NCBI GenBank assembly: GCA_025464795.1
Contig: JAODNB010000166.1
Coordinates: 1 to 12,871, forward strand
DNA length: 12,871 nt
Direction of reading: 5' to 3'
Source: Frankiales bacterium
GTDB taxonomy: Bacteria > Actinomycetota > Actinomycetes > Mycobacteriales > SCTD01
Part shown: positions 7,501 through 12,871 of the stretch, piece by piece
How the letters are laid out: the number at the start of each line of letters is the position of its first letter
Position numbering within the stretch: the first letter of the stretch is position 1
The notes under the pieces: model-generated
The model's input: only the letters and a program-made list of their open reading frames with translations
The model's database searches: none
What the model was told of the DNA's origin: nothing
Made by a program: the position numbers and the translations under genes

Positions 7501-10337
7501 TGGCCCTGGCCCCACACGTCGCCGAGGTCGCGACGGATCTCCAGTGACCGCTGGGCGTAGCGCAGGGCGCGGCGAAACCACGGGATCATGGTCATCACGG
7601 GGGCGTGCTCGGAGTAGGCCTGACCGAGCTCGGACGAGGGCGGGTACCGCTCGGCGAGGTTCAGGCCGCGCAGGTGGCTCCAGGCGCACGGGACCTTGCC
7701 GCTGTGGAACCAGTAGAGGTACGCGAGGCGGCTGTAGAGCCGCATCGCGAGGAAGTCCGCCTCTCGACCCTCAGGAGACCGGCGGCCCGTCGTCAGCCGG
7801 GGGAGCGCGGTGTGCGTCAGCTGGACCAGGAGCTCCCACACCAGCCTCAGGAGCAGGATCACGGAGCTCGTGGGCAGCGGTCGACCGAGCCGGGTCATGG
7901 CTCCCTCGAGGTGGAGCCGGGCTGTCGGGACGTCCCCCTGCTTGAAGGCGAGGTCCCCGAGCTTCCCGTCGAGAGCGGCGGCGTGCAAGGTGTCGGTGAC
8001 CAGGGCGTGCGCGGCGGACAGCTGCGCCTCGGCCTCGCGGTAGACGCCCTGGAGGGTGAGGATGTCGCCGAGTCCCTCGGCCACGGTCGTGCGGGTCGTG
8101 CGGTCGTCCTCGGGCAGCCCGCGCTCGGCCATCCGGTAGTGCGCAACCGCCGACTCGAGACCGTGCTGGGAGCGGGCGATCTCAGCGGCGCGGAGCGCGT
8201 GCGGCATCGCCTCCGCGTGCCGTCCGGCGGCGTCGAGGTGGTAGGCCAGCTCGAAGACCCTCGCGTCGGTGCTTCCCTGGCGGAGGAGAGCGTCCGCGGC
8301 CTGGCCGTGCAGGACCTGACGAGCTGACGGCCCCAGCCGCTCGAGCAGCGCCTCGCGGATCTTGTCGTGGAAGAAGCTGCAGCGACCGCTGCGCTCGTCC
8401 ACCCAGAGCAGGCGGCGGCTGCGGGCCTCTTCGAGGATCGTCGCGGCTGCGTCGCTCTCCCCAGCCAGCTCGACCGCGGTGAGGATGTCGAACTCCTTGC
8501 CCAGGACGGCTCCGACGGACAAGACCTGGAGCGCTGCGCTCGACAGCAGCTCGAGACGGCGTACGAGGAACGCGGCGGAACGGCGCGCGGTCTGCACGTC
8601 GCGCAGGGCCGCCTCATCAACGACCCAGCCGGCTGCGGCACCGACCAGCGCACCGCACTCCACGAGACCGCGCAGCACAGCAGCGCCCATGAAGGGGCTG
8701 CCGTCGGCGAGCCGCACGACGGTGGCGACGGCCTTGTCGGGCAGCGGGCCGGCCATCGACTCCGCGAGCTGGGACATCGCCGTCGGCGGAAGGGGACCGA
8801 GCTGTACCGACTGCGCCCCGGAGATCTGGCGCAACGGGTGGTCGACAGGCACCTCTTCCGAGCGGAAGGCGGCGATGACGCCAAGGTGAGGGGGGAGGTC
8901 CGCTGCCACGGCTTCGGTGAGCAGTCGTACGGTCAGCGTGTCCGCCCACTGGCAGTCGTCGAGGACGATGAGGACCGGCCGCTCGGGGGTGGCGATCGTG
9001 GACAGCAGGTGGTGCAGTGCGATCAGGCTCCGCTGCTCCCCGAACTGCTCGGGACCGGTGTCCTCCTCGGCCGAGACGTGCAGGAGGGTGGCCAGCGAGG
9101 GGAGGGCTCGGACGACGGCGGGCATGCTCTCACCGACGCGCTCCAGAAGCTGCGCCTGACCGCCGTCGGCGGCATCGGTGATGAGGTCCTGGGCGACACC
9201 GTGCAGCAGTGTGAAGGGGCGCTGTGCGGCCTGCGCCACGCCTTGCCCCCGCAGCACCGTCAGCCCGGAGCTGCTTGCGTGCAGGGCGATCTCGGTCAGC
9301 AAGCGGCTCTTGCCGCCCCCGGAGTCCGCTTCGAGCAGGACCATTCCGCTGCCACCGCCGGCAACGCTGCTCACGAGGGCGAGCAGGGAGGCGAGCTCCG
9401 CGTCCCGCCCCACAAAGGCGGGGTCGGTGAGGCTCTTGCGCTGGTCGAGCCGGCCGATGACGAGCCGGGGGTCCGTGTCACCGGAGCTGACGGCCGACAG
9501 GAGCGACGCCAAGTCCGACGCGAGCGCCCCGGCGGACTGGTAGCGCTCGGCGGGCTCCTTGCGGAGCAGCCGCTGGAGGATCGCGTCCAGCGCTCGCGGC
9601 ACGACCAGTCCGGTGTCGCGGAGCTCGGGGACGGCCATCGACAGGTGCTGGCGCAGGAGGTCACCCACACTGGGGCCGGGGAAGGGTGCGTGGCCGCACA
9701 GGCACTCGTAGAGGAGCACTCCCAAGGCATAGAGGTCGGACCGCTCGTCGGCCGGCACGGCGAGCAGGCCAGCGGCCTCGGGGGCGAGGTACCGGACCGT
9801 GCCGACGAGGTCGTCGCGGATCGACTCGTCGAGCCAGGGGCTGCGGGCGAAGCCGAAGTCGATCAGGGTGACGTTGCCGATGCGGCCGTGGTGGTCGTGC
9901 CCGCTCACGATGACGTTGGCCGGCTTGACGTCGCGGTGGCACACGCCGGCGCTGTGAGCGGCATCGAGAGCGGTGGCCACCTCGACCCCGACCCGCAGGG
10001 CCGACGTGAGGCTCAGCGGTCCGTGGGTGAGCAGTGATTCGAGGGTCTCACCGGGCACGTACGGCTGGACGAGGAACAGCCGGTCCTGAGCCACCCCTGC
10101 GTCGTGCAGTCCCGTCAGGCCGGAGGCCTCAAGCGTGCGCAGCACGTGGGTCTCGTGCTCGAAGCGCAGTCGTGCGGCCGCGTGGATGACGTGCGGATCG
10201 ATGGACTTCACGACGACATCGGCTGCTGTCAGGCGGTCGACCGCGAGGAAGGTGTCGACCCCGTTGCTGCTCTTCAAGGTCTGGCGGATCTCGTACCTGT
10301 TGGCGAAATGTCGTGGGCCACCGGCCGCCTCGTCCAT
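4518..10337 (-). CDS. Giant kinase-AAA-GAF-PAS-GGDEF-EAL signalling protein
   Basis: About 1,939 residues, with no break in frame. In order: a Ser/Thr kinase (about 14-280) with Lys44, HRDVKPAN from 134, DFG from 160 and APE near 185-187; an AAA_16-type ATPase (about 307-490) with ADSGGGKS from 338 and Walker B VLDDCQWAD near 458-466; a long helical, probably TPR-like region (about 680-1230); GAF (about 1250-1390); PAS (about 1390-1510); GGDEF (about 1510-1680) with an intact GGDEF at 1593-1597 and inhibitory-site RxxD at 1584-1587; and EAL (about 1694-1930). The EAL domain keeps its main catalytic residues: Glu1720 (EAL), Asn1775, Glu1807, Asp1837-Asp1838, Lys1858, Glu1894 and Gln1914. It should be cytoplasmic. 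I infer that kinase and ATPase/TPR sensing are linked to cyclic-di-GMP turnover. The glycine-rich loop of the kinase is degenerate. The ATG at 10337 follows a G-rich GGGGTG stretch; GTG at 10370 would add 11 residues. Confidence 0.92.
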   Translation of the reverse strand: MDEAAGGPRHFANRYEIRQTLKSSNGVDTFLAVDRLTAADVVVKSIDPHVIHAAARLRFEHETHVLRTLEASGLTGLHDAGVAQDRLFLVQPYVPGETLESLLTHGPLSLTSALRVGVEVATALDAAHSAGVCHRDVKPANVIVSGHDHHGRIGNVTLIDFGFARSPWLDESIRDDLVGTVRYLAPEAAGLLAVPADERSDLYALGVLLYECLCGHAPFPGPSVGDLLRQHLSMAVPELRDTGLVVPRALDAILQRLLRKEPAERYQSAGALASDLASLLSAVSSGDTDPRLVIGRLDQRKSLTDPAFVGRDAELASLLALVSSVAGGGSGMVLLEADSGGGKSRLLTEIALHASSSGLTVLRGQGVAQAAQRPFTLLHGVAQDLITDAADGGQAQLLERVGESMPAVVRALPSLATLLHVSAEEDTGPEQFGEQRSLIALHHLLSTIATPERPVLIVLDDCQWADTLTVRLLTEAVAADLPPHLGVIAAFRSEEVPVDHPLRQISGAQSVQLGPLPPTAMSQLAESMAGPLPDKAVATVVRLADGSPFMGAAVLRGLVECGALVGAAAGWVVDEAALRDVQTARRSAAFLVRRLELLSSAALQVLSVGAVLGKEFDILTAVELAGESDAAATILEEARSRRLLWVDERSGRCSFFHDKIREALLERLGPSARQVLHGQAADALLRQGSTDARVFELAYHLDAAGRHAEAMPHALRAAEIARSQHGLESAVAHYRMAERGLPEDDRTTRTTVAEGLGDILTLQGVYREAEAQLSAAHALVTDTLHAAALDGKLGDLAFKQGDVPTARLHLEGAMTRLGRPLPTSSVILLLRLVWELLVQLTHTALPRLTTGRRSPEGREADFLAMRLYSRLAYLYWFHSGKVPCAWSHLRGLNLAERYPPSSELGQAYSEHAPVMTMIPWFRRALRYAQRSLEIRRDLGDVWGQGQSLGFAGVTLYAASRFAEGEEACRESLRLLEQTGDRWESNTAGWNLAMCLHRKGELQESAEVARGVYTAARAIGDQTSAGVGLSVWTRARCGRVDVALITDELASGSEDASTTTELQLALGLNALSRDDLDSAVSHLLDATATIKRAGLRQEYVAPVAAWAATAHRLRAESTPSHNPQLRARRMRQTARAVRRARFWSFSYRNNLPHALREAGLLASLRGRRRRAVKHLERSLAIALEQGAKYEAALTRLALAEAAAAWGSPGHDLVAARAAVRALDRPDVAPEHEDVTLPTMSLFDRFTTLLSVGRTITAAPSIAAVDGAIRDAALALLRGERCHLVNVTQVWDEELVSESGESVDSVSRTLLRRALEAGVPVVASDPTADESESLLLSGIRSVLAAPVLVHGEARSLFYVTHRQIGQLFGEEEVQLAAFIATMAGAAFEHLAGTETRFRSLAQNSSDVLTLVDRHGVVSYQSSAASRVFDLPGPGMVGRPIREWVHADDLAAFSEALDRAAVSQETRIECRFQHADGSYRFAETAVTNLLEDPTVAALVLNTRDVTDRRHLEDELRERALHDSLTGLPNRAMFLETAQRALDADDGRPMVTCFLDLDDFKAVNDSLGHGAGDDLLCTIADRLSACVRPQDTVARFGGDEFAVLLEDTSVSEALRVVERIREATALPVNLGDAQVVIHTSIGLAATTTKDTTPDQLLAEADAAMYAAKGRGSHCYDVFEPAMRVATEMRSRARTEIEHALVRDEFRVHYQPILDISSGAHIGVEALVRWQHPERGLLTPAAFIDHAEESGQITSIGQWVLTTACRDTASLAGGSHMSVNVSARQLQQPDLVDVVADVLATSGLSPDRLVLEITETATVADIEGAILRLEELKGLGLQLALDDFGTGYSPLSYLRRFPVDYLKIDRSFVRGVAKSEEDKAIVRGVIDMAHALGLRAVAEGVEEVEQQEVLRALGCDLGQGYLWMRPVPLDSLPVAAVPGPRAGA

Positions 10338-10427
10338 GTCACCCCAGCCCTCAGCACCGGGCGCCTCCACCCGCTACTAGGAAGATCGACTGCGCGCCGC
10401 AAAAGGCACATAGTCAGATGGGACGGA

Positions 10428-10443
10428 AGCCTGAGGTCAGGCT
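10428..10443. promoter_or_regulatory. Inverted repeat upstream of the giant gene, candidate operator
   Basis: AGCCTGA-GG-TCAGGCT is a perfect 7-bp inverted repeat with a 2-bp spacer, about 90 bp before the ATG of the giant signalling gene. A two-base loop is too small for a stable RNA hairpin, which favours a site for a dimeric DNA-binding protein. The rest of the 164-bp gap (10338-10501) shows no promoter I would trust. Confidence 0.4.
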
Positions 10444-10478
10444 GGCTGGCCCGGACTAGCCCAGACGTGCGCAATCCC

Positions 10479-10502
10479 GGGCAGGTGGCGCAACCCGTGC
10501 CC
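10479..10502 (-). terminator. Weak hairpin at the end of the MFS gene
   Basis: GGGCAGGT and ACC-CG-TGCCC can pair as an imperfect stem (two-base bulge) that overlaps the first base of the MFS stop codon triplet. There is no T-run. It could end the thioesterase-MFS transcript ahead of the giant gene on the same strand, but the stem is unimpressive. Confidence 0.25.
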
Positions 10503-11767
10503 TACGCAGCCAGCGCGGGCTCCGGTCGCCGGGTGCGCGTCGGCTGCGCGCGCACGCCGAGCGACAGCGCCGCGGCGATCAGACACAGCGACCCGGCGCC
10601 GTACCACGCGAGGTCGTACGTGCCGAGGGAGGTGCGGATGATGCCTGCGACCGTGGCAGCCACCCCTGCGCCGATCTGGTGGCTGGCGAACACCCAGCCG
10701 AAGACGAGGGTGCCCTGATCGCCGTAGAGCTCGCGGCAGAGCGTCACCGTGGGAGGCACGGTGGCCACCCAGTCGAGGCCGTAGAACAGCACGAAGACCA
10801 GCATGTGAGGGTGCAGCGAGGAGGCGAACAGCGAGGGCAGCGCGAACAGCGACAGCCCCCGCAGGGCGTAGTACCACCAGAGGAGCTTGCGGCTGTCGAC
10901 GCGATCGGTGAGCCAGCCGGAGCCGATCGTGCCAATGATGTCGAAGACGCCGACCAGGGCGAGCAGGCTCGCGGCGGTCGTCGACGGCAGGCCGTGGTCG
11001 TGGGCGGCGGGGATGAAGTGGGTGCCGATGAGACCGTTCGTCGTCGCGCCGCAGATCGCGAAGCCACCTGCCAGCAGCCAGAAGGCGCCGGTCCTGGACG
11101 CCATGCGCAGCGCGCCGATCGCCGCCTTGGCCGGTGAGCCGGGTGCAGCTGGAGGGGCCAGCTCCTCCGTGGCGCCGTAGGGCAGCAGGCCGAGGTCACT
11201 GGGCCGCTCGCGCAGCAGGATCAGGACGAACGGCACCACGGCCAGCGCTGCGATCGACACCGTCCACGAGGCGCTGCGCCAGCCGTGGTGGTCCACCAGG
11301 TTGGCGAGCAGCGGGAGGAAGACCAGCTGCCCGGTGGCGCTTCCCGCCGTCAGGATCCCGAGGACGAGCCCCCGTCGCTTCACGAACCAGCGGTTCGCGA
11401 CGGTGGCTCCGAACACCAGCGCCATCGAACCCGTGCCCAACCCCACGAGCACGCCCCAGCAGGCCACGAGCTGCCAGCTTTGGGTCATCTGGGTGGTGAG
11501 GGCGCTTCCGGTCGCAACGACCGTGAGGGCAACAGCAACCACTCGACGGATGCCGAAGCGCTCCATGAGCGCCGCGGCGAAGGGAGCCGTGACGCCGAAC
11601 AGCAGGAGGTTCACGGAGACGGCCAGCGAGATGGTGCTGCGGCTCCACCCGTACTCGTCCTGGAGGGGGACGATGAGAACGCCTGGCGTTGCTCGGAAGC
11701 CGGCCGCTCCGACCAGGGCGACGAAGGTGACGGCGGCGACTCCCCAAGCCCTGTGCGGTCGAGTCAT
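10502..11767 (-). CDS. MFS transporter, monocarboxylate/OFA-like
   Basis: A 421-residue integral membrane protein with about twelve hydrophobic segments in two halves, the usual length for the major facilitator superfamily. Features typical of the monocarboxylate/oxalate-formate-like branch are DEYGWSRSTISLAVS near 37-51, the TM2-3 loop ALMERFGIRR near 66-75, NRWFVKRRGLVLGI near 125-138, and RPSDLGLLPYG near 188-198 at the start of the central cytoplasmic loop. A second-half loop motif, GSGWLTDRVDSRK, is near 272-284. The start is set by an ATGA overlap with the thioesterase stop. The two form one transcription unit read away from an HxlR-type regulator. I infer uptake or export of a carboxylate related to the thioesterase product; the direction and substrate cannot be read from sequence. 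Confidence 0.9.
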   Translation of the reverse strand: MTRPHRAWGVAAVTFVALVGAAGFRATPGVLIVPLQDEYGWSRSTISLAVSVNLLLFGVTAPFAAALMERFGIRRVVAVALTVVATGSALTTQMTQSWQLVACWGVLVGLGTGSMALVFGATVANRWFVKRRGLVLGILTAGSATGQLVFLPLLANLVDHHGWRSASWTVSIAALAVVPFVLILLRERPSDLGLLPYGATEELAPPAAPGSPAKAAIGALRMASRTGAFWLLAGGFAICGATTNGLIGTHFIPAAHDHGLPSTTAASLLALVGVFDIIGTIGSGWLTDRVDSRKLLWWYYALRGLSLFALPSLFASSLHPHMLVFVLFYGLDWVATVPPTVTLCRELYGDQGTLVFGWVFASHQIGAGVAATVAGIIRTSLGTYDLAWYGAGSLCLIAAALSLGVRAQPTRTRRPEPALAA

Positions 11768-12264
11768 CTCGGGAAGACCAGGCAGGTGCTCGTCGCCGTG
11801 GCGACCACCTTGCCGTCGGGGGTCGTGACCTCGCCTTGCGAGAAGGCCGCGCGTCGCCCCGCCCGGGTGACCCAACCGCGTGCGACCAGCAGGCCGCTGT
11901 CCTTGGTCACAGGACGCAGGTAGGACACGGAGATGTCGAGGCTGGTGTAGCCGATGCCGGCATCCAGGGTGCTGTGCACCGCACACGCGGTCACGGAGTC
12001 GAGCAGCGTGCAGACCAGTCCGCCGTGCACGACGCCGATCGGGTTGTACGCCGACTCGTCGGGCTCGCACGTGAACGTGACCTCGCCCTTGCTCACCCGG
12101 CTGATGCCGAAGGACAGCAGGCCAGAGATCGGGGCGCGGGGGAGGCGTCCCTCGACCATCGCGGTCAGGTAGTCGAGTCCCGACAGCTCCGCACCCGCTG
12201 CCGCTGTCGCCATCGGGTCGTACCAGGTCACCGTCTTGCTGCGCGGCTCTCCCCAGGAATCCAT
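11764..12264 (-). CDS. PaaI-family hotdog thioesterase
   Basis: A 166-residue hotdog-fold protein of the PaaI/4HBT type, which hydrolyses acyl- or aryl-CoA thioesters to the free acid and CoA. The active-site helix and its approach read NPIGVVHGGLVCTLLDSVTACAV, with the HGG motif and the downstream acidic residue that the family uses. Later strands follow the common pattern (SYLRPVTKDSGLLVARGWVTRAGRRAAFSQGEV split over two strands). The ATG at 12264 gives MDSWGEPRSKTVTWYDP, which looks like a normal family N-terminus. An ATG at 12300 would add 12 residues and leave only nine bases to the divergent HxlR gene. Neither start has a clear ribosome site. It is coupled to the MFS gene by a four-base overlap. 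Confidence 0.88.
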   Translation of the reverse strand: MDSWGEPRSKTVTWYDPMATAAAGAELSGLDYLTAMVEGRLPRAPISGLLSFGISRVSKGEVTFTCEPDESAYNPIGVVHGGLVCTLLDSVTACAVHSTLDAGIGYTSLDISVSYLRPVTKDSGLLVARGWVTRAGRRAAFSQGEVTTPDGKVVATATSTCLVFPR

Positions 12265-12309
12265 GCGCGGACAGTAGACGCGGCTGACTTCGTTGTCCAT
12301 ACTCAGGTG
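12265..12309. promoter_or_regulatory. Divergent promoter region, HxlR and thioesterase-MFS
   Basis: This 45-bp gap must hold signals for both directions if the starts are right. It contains a loose inverted repeat, GGACA at 12269-12273 and TGTCC at 12294-12298. On the minus strand TACTGT lies close to the thioesterase start and could be a -10 of a nearly leaderless transcript. By analogy with HxlR neighbours, the regulator probably binds here; no site is certain. Confidence 0.4.
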
Positions 12310-12744
12310 ATGCCGCGCACCTGCTCGATCGCCCGCACCCTTGCCGTGGTGGGCGAGCGCTGGGCCCTGCTTGTCGTGCGCGAGGTGTCGTTGGGGGTCC
12401 GTCGCTTCCGGGACATCCAGGAGGCGACAGGTGCTCCACCGGCCGTCCTCACGGCTCGGCTGCGTGCGCTGGTCGAGGCTGGTGTCCTCACGACACGTGA
12501 CTACCGGGAGCCGGGGTCGCGCGCGCGGTCCGAGTACGTCCTCACCGATGCCGGGCGGGAGCTGCTCCCCGTGCTGATCGCGCTGAAGGACTGGGGGGAC
12601 GCGCACCTGACGGACGAGCGGGGTGTGCCGGTCGTCACCAGGCACGAGGGCTGCGGATCCGCGGTCCACGCGGTCCTGGTCTGCGACGAGGGGCACCCCA
12701 TCGAGTGCGGTCGCGGGCTCCGGCCCGACGTGCGGGTCCCTTAG
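12310..12744 (+). CDS. HxlR-family transcriptional regulator
   Basis: A 144-residue winged helix-turn-helix protein. The N-terminus MPRTCSIARTLAVVGERWALLVVREV is diagnostic for HxlR, including the conserved Cys5 that acts as a redox or electrophile sensor in some members such as YodB and HypR. Helices continue with RRFRDIQEATGAPPAVLTARLRALVEAGVL and the wing near residues 60-77. The C-terminal tail has further cysteines (GCGSAVHAVLVCDEGHPIEC), seen in many actinobacterial homologues. It is divergent from the thioesterase-MFS pair and probably represses it, with a small-molecule or thiol signal unknown. The start has only a short AGG upstream; an in-frame GTG lies directly before the ATG. Its TAG stop overlaps the TAA stop of the convergent next gene. 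Confidence 0.9.
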   Translation: MPRTCSIARTLAVVGERWALLVVREVSLGVRRFRDIQEATGAPPAVLTARLRALVEAGVLTTRDYREPGSRARSEYVLTDAGRELLPVLIALKDWGDAHLTDERGVPVVTRHEGCGSAVHAVLVCDEGHPIECGRGLRPDVRVP

Positions 12745-12871
12745 AGGACGAAGCGGAAGAGCGGGTCGTTCGGCTCGATGAGGGTGCAGGTCATCGCAGA
12801 AGCGTCCATGCGGGCGCGCAGCGGTGCGAAGTCCTCGGCACGCGCGAGCTCCAGGCCGACGAGCGCGGGCC
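12741..12871 (-). CDS. ilvA: C-terminal end of probable threonine ammonia-lyase
   Basis: Only the last 42 codons are inside the window, ending in TAA. The translation has ALVGLELARAEDFAPLRARMDAS, then IEPNDPLFRFVL at the C-terminus. This resembles the ACT-like regulatory end of short actinobacterial IlvA proteins, where an xGIEL strand is followed by an acidic residue-rich helix and a terminal proline-glycine turn with P-x-(Y/F)-R. IlvA makes 2-oxobutanoate from threonine for isoleucine synthesis. With so little sequence, another ACT-like domain protein remains possible. The stop overlaps the HxlR stop on the other strand. Confidence 0.6.
   Translation of the reverse strand, partial: PALVGLELARAEDFAPLRARMDASAMTCTLIEPNDPLFRFVL

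Noticed and set aside
8367..10037. A 556-codon open frame on the plus strand within the giant gene
   Set aside because: It is antisense to the kinase/ATPase coding sequence, with no recognisable domain and a composition typical of shadow frames.
10338..10370. GTG at 10370 as start of the giant gene
   Set aside because: No ribosome site precedes it, and ATG at 10337 lies just before the kinase domain. It cannot be excluded and changes only 11 residues.
12265..12309. A YodB-type TACT/AGTA operator for HxlR
   Set aside because: AGTA and TACT are both present but about 23 bases apart and in the wrong arrangement for the known short palindromes.

Overview
The base composition (very high G+C, strong G/C third-position bias, GTG starts alongside ATG) and the gene families point to an actinobacterium. 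Nocardioidaceae or a close relative is a plausible guess, but nothing here fixes the genus. The window looks chromosomal and gene-dense. I see no insertion sequence, phage, tRNA, rRNA or CRISPR.

Left third (1-4498): a small catabolic module for a CoA-activated acid. A TetR-family repressor resembling mycobacterial KstR2 sits divergently from an acyl-CoA ligase resembling FadD3, the HIP-CoA ligase of steroid ring degradation. On the repressor's side follow a large and a small acyl-CoA dehydrogenase subunit, probably one heteromeric enzyme, and a SnoaL/NTF2-like protein cut by the window edge. Two 14-bp sites fit the reported KstR2 consensus AnCAAGnnCTTGnT exactly. One lies in the repressor/ligase gap and one in the 33-bp gap in front of the dehydrogenases, so one repressor probably controls every gene of the module. 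HIP ring-opening genes (ipdAB, ipdC, fadA6) are not visible, so the true substrate is open.

Middle (4496-10501): one very large gene, about 1,939 codons, converges on the ligase. The two stop codons sit at the two feet of a perfect 11-bp-stem hairpin that probably terminates transcription both ways. The protein joins a Ser/Thr kinase, an AAA_16-type ATPase, a long helical/TPR-like region, GAF, PAS, GGDEF and EAL domains. It thus couples a PknK-like front end to cyclic-di-GMP synthesis and breakdown. This is the most unusual object in the window. A 16-bp inverted repeat about 90 bp upstream of its start is a candidate operator.

Right part (10502-12871): a PaaI-type thioesterase and an MFS transporter are joined by an ATGA start/stop overlap and are transcribed away from a divergent HxlR-family regulator. 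This suggests a small acid or thioester transport and hydrolysis unit under local control. The C-terminal end of a probable threonine ammonia-lyase (ilvA) enters from the right edge on the minus strand, and its stop codon overlaps the HxlR stop.
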